NCBI RefSeq assembly: GCF_014205215.1
Contig: NZ_JACHNC010000001.1
Location: 625,001 to 689,000 of the forward strand
Direction: 5' to 3'
Length of the DNA stretch: 64,000 nucleotides
Source of the DNA: Actinoplanes lobatus
Lineage (GTDB): Bacteria > Actinomycetota > Actinomycetes > Mycobacteriales > Micromonosporaceae
Made by a program: the position numbers and the translations under genes. The notes beneath the pieces are model-generated. The model was not told the origin of the DNA, searched no databases, and saw nothing but the letters and a program-made list of their open reading frames with translations. Below, one piece after another: positions 27,263-35,762 of this stretch. How positions within the stretch are numbered: the stretch's first letter is position 1; each line of letters begins with the position of its first letter.

Positions 27263-27310
27263 GATCTTGGACGTTTTCCTACCAAATCCGGTGGGAAAAC
27301 GTCCAAGATC
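27263..27310. repeat. 48-bp palindrome, cluster copy 4
   Basis: Arms GATCTTGGACGTTTTCC and GGAAAACGTCCAAGATC are perfectly complementary over 17 bases. Copies 3 and 4 with their spacer repeat the copy 1-copy 2 unit (about 136 bases), showing a segmental duplication. Confidence 0.88.
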
Positions 27311-27345
27311 CGGCCGACCTGGTTGCCCGGGCACCAACATCCGGC

Positions 27346-27393
27346 GACCTTGGACGGTCGACCACCAAATCCGGTGGGAAAACGTCCAAGATC
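27346..27393. repeat. 48-bp palindrome, cluster copy 5
   Basis: Arms GACCTTGGACG and CGTCCAAGATC with interior ACCACCAAATCCGGTGGG. Followed by G-rich tandem units like those after the isolated copy at 11105. Confidence 0.85.
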
Positions 27394-27404
27394 TGCGTGG
27401 GGGG

Positions 27405-27489
27405 TCGGCGGCGGGCAAGGCGCGACGGGCGCGACGGGGCGGCGGCGGGCAAGGCGCGACGGGTCGGCGGCGGGCAAGGCGCGACGGGC
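27405..27489. repeat. Three G-rich direct repeats
   Basis: Three units containing GGCGGCGGGCAAGGCGCGAC, the middle one separated by an extra GCGCGACGGG. They sit between palindrome copy 5 and the 3'-end element of the vWA gene. Confidence 0.75.
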
Positions 27490-27508
27490 GGGACGGGCGG
27501 GAGGGGGT

Positions 27509-27547
27509 GGATGCGGTTGGGGGGCTTCAGCCCGTACCGGAAAGGGG
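27509..27547 (-). repeat. 3'-end element directly after the vWA gene
   Basis: On the minus strand, straight after the TAA, it reads CCCC-TTTCCGGTACGG, then GGGCT-GA-AGCCC as a 5-bp hairpin, CCCC, AACCGCA. This is the first half of the 80-bp element at 18747-18826, with a different hairpin sequence that still pairs. Confidence 0.7.
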
Positions 27548-28624
27548 TTAAGGGCGACGGATCGCCGGGCCTCGATTCCACCAGAGGGAGAGGGTCACGC
27601 CGGTGACCACCAGGAGCGTGCCCAGGAGGAGGAACCAGGCGCTGATCTCGACGTCCCGCTTGGTGAGGCCGAACTCGCGGGGCAGGTCGGCGAGGACGTC
27701 GGTGAGCTGTTCGGCGTCCTCGGCCTTGAAGTAGCGGCCGCCGCTCAGGTCGGCCACCTGGGTGAGGGCTTCCTCGTCGATCTCGCGGTTGCCGCCGCCC
27801 CGCCCACCGCCGCCGAAGCCGCCTCCGCCGAAGCTTCCGCCGGTGAAGGCCGAGTCGCCGCTGACCTGGTCGGGGGTGCAGACCATCTGCTGCGGGTCGG
27901 TGGTGCCGAAGCCGATCGTGTAGACGCGCAGCCGGCGGGCGGCGGCCTGCTGGGCGGCGGTGACCGGGTCGACGCCGGTGGTGTTGGAGCCGTCGGTGAG
28001 GACGACGATGGTGTCCGGCTGGTAGTCGATCGGCGTGCCGTCCGGGGTTTCGGGCAGTTCGACGCCGGTGCCGGCCACCTCGGGGTTGATCTCGGCGATC
28101 GCGTCGATCGAGGTGAGGATGGCCTGGCCGATGGCGGTGCCGCGGCCGGTCTTGAGGTTCTCGATGGCCTTCAGCAGGGGGGCCTTGTCGGCGGTCGGCG
28201 CGACCAGCAGGCCGGCGATGCCGGAGAAGGCGACCAGGCCGATCCGGGTGTCGCCCTCTTGGGCCTCGACGAACTCGCGGGCCGCGTCGACGGCGACGGC
28301 CAGCCGGTTCGGGGCGATGTCGGTGTTGCACATCGAGCCGGAGACGTCGATGGCGAGCAGGATGGTGGTGTCGTTGGATGGCACCGTGACCGATGCCTGT
28401 GGCCGGGCCACGCCGCCGGCCAGGGCGAACAGTCCGGCCAGGAACAGGTAGACGGGGATCCGGCGGCGCCAGGCGGTGCGCCCGGGCAGGGCGGCACGGA
28501 TCAGCGCGATGCTGGAGACGGTGACCGCGGTCCGCTTGCGGCGCCGGTTCAGCCACCAGCGGGCGGTCAGCAGGAGCGGTACGGCCAGCACCGCCAGCAG
28601 CGCCCACGGCCAGCTCAGCGACAT
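27548..28624 (-). CDS. BatA-like vWA membrane protein
   Basis: 358 residues. Two N-terminal membrane helices (residues 6-22 and about 57-75), a vWA domain with intact MIDAS AIDVSGSMC and VVLTDGSN, a Gly-rich loop (GGSFGGGGFGGGGRGGG near residue 265) unusual for the family, and a C-terminal helix (WFLLLGTLLVVTGVTL). Last gene of the HtrA-MoxR-DUF58-vWA-vWA operon; its ATG overlaps the stop of the preceding gene. In Bat/MoxR systems such proteins act outside or in the membrane under control of the AAA+ ATPase; the client is unknown. Confidence 0.9.
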   Translation of the reverse strand: MSLSWPWALLAVLAVPLLLTARWWLNRRRKRTAVTVSSIALIRAALPGRTAWRRRIPVYLFLAGLFALAGGVARPQASVTVPSNDTTILLAIDVSGSMCNTDIAPNRLAVAVDAAREFVEAQEGDTRIGLVAFSGIAGLLVAPTADKAPLLKAIENLKTGRGTAIGQAILTSIDAIAEINPEVAGTGVELPETPDGTPIDYQPDTIVVLTDGSNTTGVDPVTAAQQAAARRLRVYTIGFGTTDPQQMVCTPDQVSGDSAFTGGSFGGGGFGGGGRGGGNREIDEEALTQVADLSGGRYFKAEDAEQLTDVLADLPREFGLTKRDVEISAWFLLLGTLLVVTGVTLSLWWNRGPAIRRP

Positions 28625-29577
28625 CAGATGATCCTTCCGTGCCAGCGGATGCCCAGCAGCCCGCCGAGGGTGAGGAGCAGCAGGGCCGCCGCGGTGAACG
28701 GCGCGGTCAGCTCGATCGGCTCCTTCTCGGTGGTGAGCCGCAGGTCGATCGAGTCGGTGCTGGCGGCGAGCGCGCCCGCGTCGCCGGCCGCGTAGTAGGT
28801 GCCGCCGGTGACCTGGGCGACCGCGGTCAGCAGGGTCTCGTCGAGGGCGGTGGCCAGTTGGAAGCCGTCCACTTCGACGGTTCCGCCCTTGGCGGTGCCG
28901 ACGCCGACGGTCTGGATCCGCACGCCGGCGGCCGCGGCGAGTTCGGCGGCGGCCTGTACGTCGGGCCCGCCGGTTTCCTCGCCGTCGGAGAAGACCACGA
29001 TGGTGGCCGACGGCCAGTAGCCGAGGTCGGGCGCGGCACCGTTCTGTTCGGGCAGGTTGACCGGTTTGCCGGTGATGGTGCCGAGCGCGACCAGGATGGC
29101 CTTGCCGAGGGAGGTGCCGCCGCTGGGCGACACCCGTTCGATGGCGGCGATGGCGGCCGCGTGGTCGTCGGTGGGCGCCTGTGTGAGCAGGGCCTCGCTG
29201 CCGAAGACCAGTACGCCGACGTCGACGGTGTCCGGCTGGTCCTCGACGAAGCCTTTGGCGGCCTGCTGGGCGGCGGCCAGACGGCTCGGGGCGACGTCGC
29301 CGGCCGACATGCTGTTGGAGATGTCGAAGGCGAGCAGTACGGTGCCGGCGACCCGGGGTACGGCGACCTCGGCCTGCGGGCGGGCCAGGCCGATCAGCAT
29401 GACCGGGACGGCGGCGAGGATCAGCGCGTACGGCAGATGCCGCCGCTTCCCCAGGCTTTTGAAGCCGGCCGCTTCGAGGGCCGCCGCACGCCTCTTGGCG
29501 AGTCCGACATATCCGGCTACCGCTGCGGCGCTCAGCAGGACGGCGACGGCGATCACGGCCGGGTAGAGGAAGGTCAC
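28624..29577 (-). CDS. BatA/BatB-like vWA membrane protein
   Basis: 317 residues with the same plan as the next gene: two N-terminal helices, vWA domain, C-terminal helix (FTAAALLLLTLGGLLGI). The MIDAS reads AFDISNSMS, which keeps the Asp and both Ser residues, and VVFSDGEE follows. Its start overlaps the DUF58 stop by ATGA and its stop overlaps the next ATG. Paired vWA proteins in tandem are typical of Bat operons. Confidence 0.9.
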   Translation of the reverse strand: MTFLYPAVIAVAVLLSAAAVAGYVGLAKRRAAALEAAGFKSLGKRRHLPYALILAAVPVMLIGLARPQAEVAVPRVAGTVLLAFDISNSMSAGDVAPSRLAAAQQAAKGFVEDQPDTVDVGVLVFGSEALLTQAPTDDHAAAIAAIERVSPSGGTSLGKAILVALGTITGKPVNLPEQNGAAPDLGYWPSATIVVFSDGEETGGPDVQAAAELAAAAGVRIQTVGVGTAKGGTVEVDGFQLATALDETLLTAVAQVTGGTYYAAGDAGALAASTDSIDLRLTTEKEPIELTAPFTAAALLLLTLGGLLGIRWHGRII

Positions 29578-30458
29578 CGGGGCCTCCGTCCGGAACGGCG
29601 GACCATGTCGACCAGGGTGGCGAGCATGTCCTGGTCGGTGGTGATCCGGTGGGGGTCGACGCCGGCCCGGCGCATGGCCTCGGCGACCTCCCGCTCGCGG
29701 GCGCCGACCTGTTCGGTGAGGCGGGCGCGCAGCAGCGGGTCGCTGGTGTCGACGAGCAGCTGTTCGCCGGTCTCGGCGTCCTCGACGAGGATCAGGCCGA
29801 GGTCGGGCAGTTCCAGTTCGGCGGGGTCGACGACGCGGATGACGACGACCTCGTGGCGGTGGGCGAGCCGGGCGAGCGGGCGGTCCCAGCCGGGGTCGCC
29901 GATGAAGTCGGACATCACGAAGACGAGGCTGCGCCTTTTCGAGGTCGTCGTGGCGGCCAGGTTGAGCATGGCCGCAAGGTCCGTCGTTTTGTCCGACTTT
30001 TTCGGAACATTTCCGGTCAGTTCGCGCGCGATCCGCAAAACCTGATCCCGCCCCGTCCGCGGTGGGACCACCCGGCGAGAAGCGTTGTCGAACAGGATCG
30101 CCCCGACCCGGTTCCCCCCTTGGGAGATCAACCGCCCGATACTGATCGCCAGATCGGCCGCGGTCGACTCCTTACCGGCACCCCCACCGAAGCGCATCGA
30201 CGCCGACCGGTCGATCACCAGCCAGGCGGTCATCTCGCGATCCTCGGTGTACAACCGCACGAACGGCTCGTCCACCCGCGCCGTCACGTTCCAGTCGATG
30301 TGCCGGACGTCGTCCTCGGGGGTGTAGGCCCGCAGGTCGGTGAAGTCGAGCCCGGCCCCGTGCCACACGGTCCGGTAGGAACCCTGCAGGCGCCCGTCGA
30401 GGCGGCGCCCGAGCTTCCACTCGAGGCGCCGCAGCAGCCGATCGGGGGCCGTCGTCAT
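29574..30458 (-). CDS. DUF58 domain protein
   Basis: 294 residues. The conserved DUF58 block HGAGLDFTDLRAYTPEDDVR, HIDWNVTAR and the degenerate vWA-like LVIDRSASM are present, with SDFIGDPGW further on. No membrane segment. DUF58 proteins are nearly always encoded with MoxR ATPases and vWA proteins and probably bridge them. Coupled by ATGA overlaps at both ends. Confidence 0.92.
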   Translation of the reverse strand: MTTAPDRLLRRLEWKLGRRLDGRLQGSYRTVWHGAGLDFTDLRAYTPEDDVRHIDWNVTARVDEPFVRLYTEDREMTAWLVIDRSASMRFGGGAGKESTAADLAISIGRLISQGGNRVGAILFDNASRRVVPPRTGRDQVLRIARELTGNVPKKSDKTTDLAAMLNLAATTTSKRRSLVFVMSDFIGDPGWDRPLARLAHRHEVVVIRVVDPAELELPDLGLILVEDAETGEQLLVDTSDPLLRARLTEQVGAREREVAEAMRRAGVDPHRITTDQDMLATLVDMVRRSGRRPR

Positions 30459-31447
30459 CGAGTCCGGCCCGCCGGCTCCGGGAACGTCATGTTCGCCAGG
30501 ATCTTGGCGATGATCAGATCCGCGGTGACCTCGTCGGAGAGCGCCTCGTAGGAGAGCACGAGCCGGTGCCGCAGCACGTCCAGGGCCAGGTCGCCGAGGT
30601 CCTCGGGCACCACGTACTCGCGGCCGCGGATGTAGGCCAGCGCCCGGGCGGCCAGCACCAGGCTGATCGAGGACCGCGGGCTGGCGCCGAAGGTGACGTA
30701 CCGGGCCAGGTCGGTGAGCCCCACCCGGGCCGGGTCACGGGTGGCGTGCGACAGGTTGACCGCGAACTCGATCAGCGACGGGTCGACGTAGACCCGGTCG
30801 ACCTCCTCCTGGAGCCCGGTGAGGATCTCCGGGTCGATGATCGACTGGATCGCGGCGGCCCGGGCCAGGGCCCGCTCGACCACCACGAACTCCTCGGTCA
30901 CGCTCGGGTAGCCGACGACCACCTTCATCATGAACCGGTCGACCTGGGCCTCGGGCAGCGGATAGACGCCCTCGTTCTCGATCGGGTTCTGGGTGGCCAT
31001 CACCAGGAACGGGCTGGGCAGCTTGTGGGTCTCCCGGCCGATGGTGACCTGGCGTTCCTGCATGGTCTCCAGCAGGGCGCTCTGCACCTTGGCGGGCGCC
31101 CGGTTGATCTCGTCGGCGAGCAGCAGGTTGGTGAAGACCGGACCGAGCTGGACCTGGAACTCGCCGGTCCGCTGGTTGTAGATCCGGGTGCCGATGATGT
31201 CGGCGGGCACCAGGTCGGGGGTGAACTGCACCCGGTGGAAGTCGCCGCCGATCGCCTCGGCCAGGGATTTCACGGCGAGCGTCTTGGCCAGGCCGGGCAC
31301 GCCCTCGACCAGGATGTGCCCGCGGGCCAGCAGCGCCACGATCAGGCGTTCCAGCAGGTTGTCCTGGCCGACGATGGTCTTCTTGACCTCGTACAGCACC
31401 TTCTCGATCGGGCCGGCGGAGGCGGGCGGGGCGTCGGTCCAGCTCAT
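30455..31447 (-). CDS. MoxR-family AAA+ ATPase
   Basis: 330 residues. Walker A GVPGLAKT, Walker B LLLADEINRAP, sensor 1 MATQNP and the arginine-finger region PLPEAQVDRF are complete. MoxR ATPases act as chaperones that switch on vWA-domain partners, which fits the three genes downstream. Starts 28 bases after the HtrA gene stop, on the same strand. Confidence 0.94.
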   Translation of the reverse strand: MSWTDAPPASAGPIEKVLYEVKKTIVGQDNLLERLIVALLARGHILVEGVPGLAKTLAVKSLAEAIGGDFHRVQFTPDLVPADIIGTRIYNQRTGEFQVQLGPVFTNLLLADEINRAPAKVQSALLETMQERQVTIGRETHKLPSPFLVMATQNPIENEGVYPLPEAQVDRFMMKVVVGYPSVTEEFVVVERALARAAAIQSIIDPEILTGLQEEVDRVYVDPSLIEFAVNLSHATRDPARVGLTDLARYVTFGASPRSSISLVLAARALAYIRGREYVVPEDLGDLALDVLRHRLVLSYEALSDEVTADLIIAKILANMTFPEPAGRTR

Positions 31448-31474
31448 GCGTCCATCGCTTTCTTCTCAAGCTTC

Positions 31475-32326
31475 TCAGAGGGGAGGCGACTGTCCGTCGC
31501 CCTCGCCGGTGCCGCCGAGCGCCGCCCCGATCGGCACGGCGAACCCGATGCCGATGAAGGTGCCGGCGCCGCTCGGGTTGGCCAGCGCGATCACGATCCC
31601 GATCACCTGCCCGCGGTCGTTGATCAGCGGTCCGCCCGAGTTGCCGGGGTTGACCGCCGCGTCGAACTGGATGAGGCCTTCGATTCCCTGCCCACCATCG
31701 TCGCCGTTCAGCTTCCGGTTCAGCCCGGAGACGACGCCGCTGGTGGTGCTGAAGACCAGCCCGAGCGGGTTGCCGATCGCCACCACGTCGTCGCCGACCG
31801 CGGCACCGCCGCCGAGCACCGCCGGGACCAGCGTCTCCGGCAGTTTCTCCGGGGTGAGCATGGCGATGTCCCGCGACGGGTCCTCGCTCCGCAGCTTGGC
31901 CGCGGCCTTGGTGCCGTCGGCGTAGGTGAGCTCGATCGTCTCGGCGCCGTCGACCACGTGCAGGGCGGTCAGGACGGTGCCGTCGGCGTTGGCGATCACG
32001 CCGGTGCCGCTGCCCGCCTCGGCGCGGTCCCGCGAGTCGTGCCCGGTGGTCTCGATGACCACCACCGACGGGGTGAGCGTCTGGTAGATCTGCGCCACGG
32101 TGAGGGGCGCGTCCGAGGCGGACGGCACGGCCGACGGGGCGGTCGCGGCAGGCGTGCCGTCATCACCCCCACCGCGTACGGCCACGAGCACCGTGATCGC
32201 CACGGCCCACACCACGATCGCCCCGATGAGCACCCGGCGACGCAGATCAGCGGTGTTCCATCGGCTCTTCCGCTCCTCCGGAGGGGGTTCCGGTGTCTCG
32301 GCTCCCTCCGGGCGGAGCACCGTCAT
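31475..32326 (-). CDS. Membrane-anchored HtrA-like serine protease without PDZ domain
   Basis: 283 residues. A cytoplasmic N-terminus of about 30 residues, one membrane helix (VLIGAIVVWAVAITVLVAV), an Ala/Pro/Ser linker, then a trypsin-like domain with His in TALHVVD, Asp in DPSRDIAML and Ser in NPGNSGGPL. It ends soon after the protease domain, so the C-terminal PDZ domain usual in HtrA/DegP is absent. First gene of the MoxR operon; it may process or answer to the vWA complex (inference). GTG 32329 is an alternative start one codon earlier. Confidence 0.88.
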   Translation of the reverse strand: MTVLRPEGAETPEPPPEERKSRWNTADLRRRVLIGAIVVWAVAITVLVAVRGGGDDGTPAATAPSAVPSASDAPLTVAQIYQTLTPSVVVIETTGHDSRDRAEAGSGTGVIANADGTVLTALHVVDGAETIELTYADGTKAAAKLRSEDPSRDIAMLTPEKLPETLVPAVLGGGAAVGDDVVAIGNPLGLVFSTTSGVVSGLNRKLNGDDGGQGIEGLIQFDAAVNPGNSGGPLINDRGQVIGIVIALANPSGAGTFIGIGFAVPIGAALGGTGEGDGQSPPL

Positions 32327-32506
32327 CACGGCACGACCGCCACACTCAGCATTTCTCGACCCTAGAAGCCATTCCTAAGAATTTGCCAAGAGAGTGCTCA
32401 TGGTTTCCGGTACGCGACATCACCCATAAGCCCACGAAGCGGATGTTGCCGGGAGTTCCCTATCAGGGTGACCCGCGAGTAACGTGTCCCGCCTAGGGGG
32501 AATGCC

Positions 32507-34405
32507 ATGAGCACGACTCAGCGCAAAACCACCGACGTCTCCGAGAAGCAGGCCCGCCAGACCGCGGAGGCCGCCCGCGAGTCCGAGTGGACCCGTCCCA
32601 GCTTCGGCAAGGAGCTGTTCCTCGGCCGGTTCCGGCTCGACCTGATCGACCCACCACCGGCGGCTACGCCCCGGCCCGCGTTCCTGGACCGGCTGGAGGA
32701 GTTCCTGCGGTCCGAAGTGGACGGCGCCCGGATCGAGCGGGAGGCGCGGATCCCCGACGAGGTCTTCCAGGGTCTCGCCCGGCTGGGCGCCTTCGGCATG
32801 AAGATCGACGAGGAGTTCGGCGGTCTCGGTCTGTCCAACCTGCACTACTGCAAGGCGCTGACCATGACCGGCTCGGTGAACGCCTCGGTGGCCGCGCTGC
32901 TCTCCGCACACCAGTCGATCGGTGTGCCGCAGCCGCTCAAGCTGTTCGGCACCGAGGCGCAGAAGCGGGCGTTCCTGCCCCGGCTGGCGGCCGGCGAGGT
33001 GTCCGCGTTCCTGCTCACCGAACCGGACGTCGGCTCCGACCCGGCCCGGCTGGGCACGGTGGCCGAGCCGGTGGAGGGCGGCTTCCGGCTCAACGGGGTG
33101 AAGCTGTGGGCCACCAACGGCACGGTCGCCACCCTGCTGGTGGTGATGGCCCGGGTCCCGGAGAAGGGGATCACCGCGTTCGTGGTGGAGGGCGACGCGC
33201 CGGGCATCACGGTCGAGCGGCGCAACGCGTTCCTCGGGCTGCGCGGCCTGGAGAACAGCGTGACCCGCTTCCACGACGTGTTCGTGCCGGCGGAGAACGT
33301 GATCGGTGGCCTCGGCAAGGGCCTGCGGATCGCGCTGACCACGCTGAACACCGGCCGGCTGTCGCTGCCGGCGATGTGCGTCGGCGCCGGCAAGCGGGCG
33401 CTGGCGATCGCCCGGGAGTGGTCGGCCGACCGCGTCCAGTGGGGCCGCCCGGTCGGTACCCACGAGGCGGTGGCCAAGAAGATCGCCTTCATCGCCGCCA
33501 CGACGTACGCCATGGAGTCCATGCTCGACCTCTGCTGCCGGATCGCCGACGACCACCGCAACGACATCCGGATCGAGGCCGCCCTGGTCAAGCTGTTCGC
33601 CAGCGAGATGTCGTGGCTGGTGGCCGACGAGCTGATCCAGATCCGCGGCGGCCGCGGTTACGAGACGGCCGAGTCGCTGGACGCCCGCGGCGAACGGGCC
33701 GCCGAGGCCGAGCAGATCCTCCGCGACCTGCGGATCAACCGGATCTTCGAGGGCTCGACCGAGATCATGCACCTGCTCATCGCCCGGGAGGCGGTCGACG
33801 CGCACCTGTCGGTGGCCGGCGACATCATCGACCCGGACGCCGATCTCGCCCGCAAGGCTCGCGCCGGGGCGCGAGCCGGGGCGTTCTACGCACGCTGGCT
33901 GCCCACGCTCACGGTCGGTTCGGGGCAGAACCCTTCGGCGTACGGGGAATTCGGTCCCCTGGCGCACCACCTGCGGTGGGTGGAACGCACCTCGCGACGG
34001 CTGGCCCGGTCCACGTTCTACGCGATGTCCCGCTGGCAGGGCCGGATGGAGCGCAAGCAGGCGTTCCTGGGCCGGATCGTGGACATCGGCGCCGAGTTGT
34101 TCGCGATGGCCGCGGTGGTCTCCCGGGCACACGCCGAACGCGACGACCGTCCCGCCGGCCGGGAGCTGGCCGACCTGTTCTGCCGGCAGGCGCGGCTGCG
34201 GGCCGAGGCGCACCTGGCCGCCCTGTGGGACAACACCGACGCCCTGGACGCGAAGGCCGCCGAGCGGGTGCTCGGCGGCCGGTACGCGTTCCTGGAGGAG
34301 GGGGTGATCCACCCGCCGGCGGACAAGCCGTGGGTGGCGGCGTGGGAGCCCGGCGCCAGCACCGCCGAGGACGTCCGCCGCCGGATCCCACCCCCGTCCG
34401 GCTGA
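32507..34405 (+). CDS. Long-form acyl-CoA dehydrogenase (VLCAD/ACAD9-like)
   Basis: 632 residues, longer than the usual 380-400 because of a helical C-terminal extension (about residues 450-620) as in very-long-chain enzymes. Core blocks SAFLLTEPDVGSDPARLG, KLWATNGTVATLL and INRIFEGSTEIMHLLIARE, with the catalytic Glu, are intact. It introduces the alpha-beta double bond into fatty acyl-CoA, passing electrons to ETF. A good ribosome site (GGGGGAATGCC) precedes ATG 32507. Convergent with fprA. Confidence 0.92.
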   Translation: MSTTQRKTTDVSEKQARQTAEAARESEWTRPSFGKELFLGRFRLDLIDPPPAATPRPAFLDRLEEFLRSEVDGARIEREARIPDEVFQGLARLGAFGMKIDEEFGGLGLSNLHYCKALTMTGSVNASVAALLSAHQSIGVPQPLKLFGTEAQKRAFLPRLAAGEVSAFLLTEPDVGSDPARLGTVAEPVEGGFRLNGVKLWATNGTVATLLVVMARVPEKGITAFVVEGDAPGITVERRNAFLGLRGLENSVTRFHDVFVPAENVIGGLGKGLRIALTTLNTGRLSLPAMCVGAGKRALAIAREWSADRVQWGRPVGTHEAVAKKIAFIAATTYAMESMLDLCCRIADDHRNDIRIEAALVKLFASEMSWLVADELIQIRGGRGYETAESLDARGERAAEAEQILRDLRINRIFEGSTEIMHLLIAREAVDAHLSVAGDIIDPDADLARKARAGARAGAFYARWLPTLTVGSGQNPSAYGEFGPLAHHLRWVERTSRRLARSTFYAMSRWQGRMERKQAFLGRIVDIGAELFAMAAVVSRAHAERDDRPAGRELADLFCRQARLRAEAHLAALWDNTDALDAKAAERVLGGRYAFLEEGVIHPPADKPWVAAWEPGASTAEDVRRRIPPPSG

Positions 34406-34409
34406 GGGC

Positions 34410-35762
34410 TCAGCCGCGCGAGATGGCGGTCATCTCGTCGCGGTCGACGACCTTGATCCGCTTGCGGCCGTGCGGCTCGCCGAGCGCGATCTCGTGGGCG
34501 TCCAGCAGCTGCCAGCCGGCCCAGGTGGTGATCGGCAGGCCGCGCTGCTCCAGGTAGGCGACCGGGGCGTCCGGGTCGCCCTCCGGGGCGAGCGGCAGCC
34601 GGCCCTGCTCCTGGTCCTCCAGGAGGCTGGCGACCGTCTCACCGGAGCAGCCCTTGGTGTGGCCGATCAGGCCGACCGGGCCGCGCTTGATCCAGCCGGC
34701 CACGTAGGTGCCGGGGACGTGCTCGCCGTCGAGGTCGATGACCCGGCCGGCGGCGTGCGGGATGGTGCCGGTACGGGTGTCGAACGGCAGGTCCGGCAGC
34801 GCGGAGCTGAGGTAGCCGACCGCACGGTAGACGGCCTGCACGTCCCAGTCGGTGAACTCGCCGGTGCCGCGCACCCAGCCGTCGCCGGTCAGCTCCTGGG
34901 TCTCGGTACGCAGGCCGACGACCTTGCCGTCCTCGCCGAGCACCTCGACCGGGGCCTGGAGGAAGTACAGGTGCAGGCGGCGCGGACGGTCCCGCGGGTC
35001 GCGGACGGCCCAGTTCTGGAGGATGTCCACGCACATCTTGATGTGCCGGGTCTGGCGCATCGCCTCGAGGCTGGCCTCGTCGAACTCGATGCCCTCGGGG
35101 TGGACGATCACCTCGACGTTCTCCGAGTGGTCCAGCTCGCGCAGTTCCTGCGGGGTGAACTTGACCTGGCCCGGGCCGCGGCGGGAGAACAGGTGCACGT
35201 CGGTGACCGGGCTGGACCTGAGGGCCTGGTAGACGTTGTCCGGGATCTCGGTGACCAGCAGCTCGTCGGCGGTCTTGGCGAGGATCCGGGCGACGTCGAT
35301 GGCCACGTTGCCGGCGCCGATGACGGCGACCTCGCGGGCCTCCAGCGGCCAGTCGCGCGGCACGTCCGGGTGCCCGTTGAACCAGGAGGCGAAGTCCGCG
35401 CCACCGAAGCTGCCCTGGAGGTCGATGCCCGGGATGTCGAGGGACCGGTCCTTCTCCGCGCCGGTGGAGATGACCGTGGCGTCGTAGAAGCGGTTCAGCT
35501 CCTCCGGCTTGACGTCGACGCCGTACGAGACGTTGCCGATGAACCGGATCCGGGGGTTGTCCAGGACCCGGAAGAGCGCGTTGACGATCTCCTTGATCCG
35601 CGGGTGGTCCGGGGCCACGCCGTACCGGATGAGACCGTAGGGGGTCGGCAGCTTGTCGAAGATGTCGACGGTGACCGTCTCCGATGCCTTGATCAGATGG
35701 TCGGCGGCGTAGATACCGGCCGGGCCGGCTCCGATGACGGCAACTCGCAGGGGGCGGTTCAT
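34410..35762 (-). CDS. fprA: Ferredoxin/adrenodoxin-type NADP reductase (FprA)
   Basis: 450 residues. FAD motif VAVIGAGPAGIYAADHL, second motif YGLIRYGVAPDH, NADP motif VAVIGAGNVAIDVARIL and the C-terminal YVAGWIKRGPVGLIGHTK identify the adrenodoxin-reductase family, called FprA in mycobacteria. It passes electrons from NADPH to ferredoxins that feed P450s or other enzymes. An upstream 16-bp perfect palindrome suggests control by a MerR/SoxR-like factor. Confidence 0.95.
   Translation of the reverse strand: MNRPLRVAVIGAGPAGIYAADHLIKASETVTVDIFDKLPTPYGLIRYGVAPDHPRIKEIVNALFRVLDNPRIRFIGNVSYGVDVKPEELNRFYDATVISTGAEKDRSLDIPGIDLQGSFGGADFASWFNGHPDVPRDWPLEAREVAVIGAGNVAIDVARILAKTADELLVTEIPDNVYQALRSSPVTDVHLFSRRGPGQVKFTPQELRELDHSENVEVIVHPEGIEFDEASLEAMRQTRHIKMCVDILQNWAVRDPRDRPRRLHLYFLQAPVEVLGEDGKVVGLRTETQELTGDGWVRGTGEFTDWDVQAVYRAVGYLSSALPDLPFDTRTGTIPHAAGRVIDLDGEHVPGTYVAGWIKRGPVGLIGHTKGCSGETVASLLEDQEQGRLPLAPEGDPDAPVAYLEQRGLPITTWAGWQLLDAHEIALGEPHGRKRIKVVDRDEMTAISRG

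Noticed and set aside
26803..27393. Possible CRISPR array (five regularly similar 48-bp repeats)
   Set aside because: Each repeat is a full-length palindrome, spacers are 35 to 139 bases and partly duplicated, and no cas gene is present.
25080..27551. Open frames of hundreds of codons through the repeat island
   Set aside because: They are composed of Pro/Arg/His/Thr runs from CACCGC repeats and palindromes, with no ribosome site or conserved domain.
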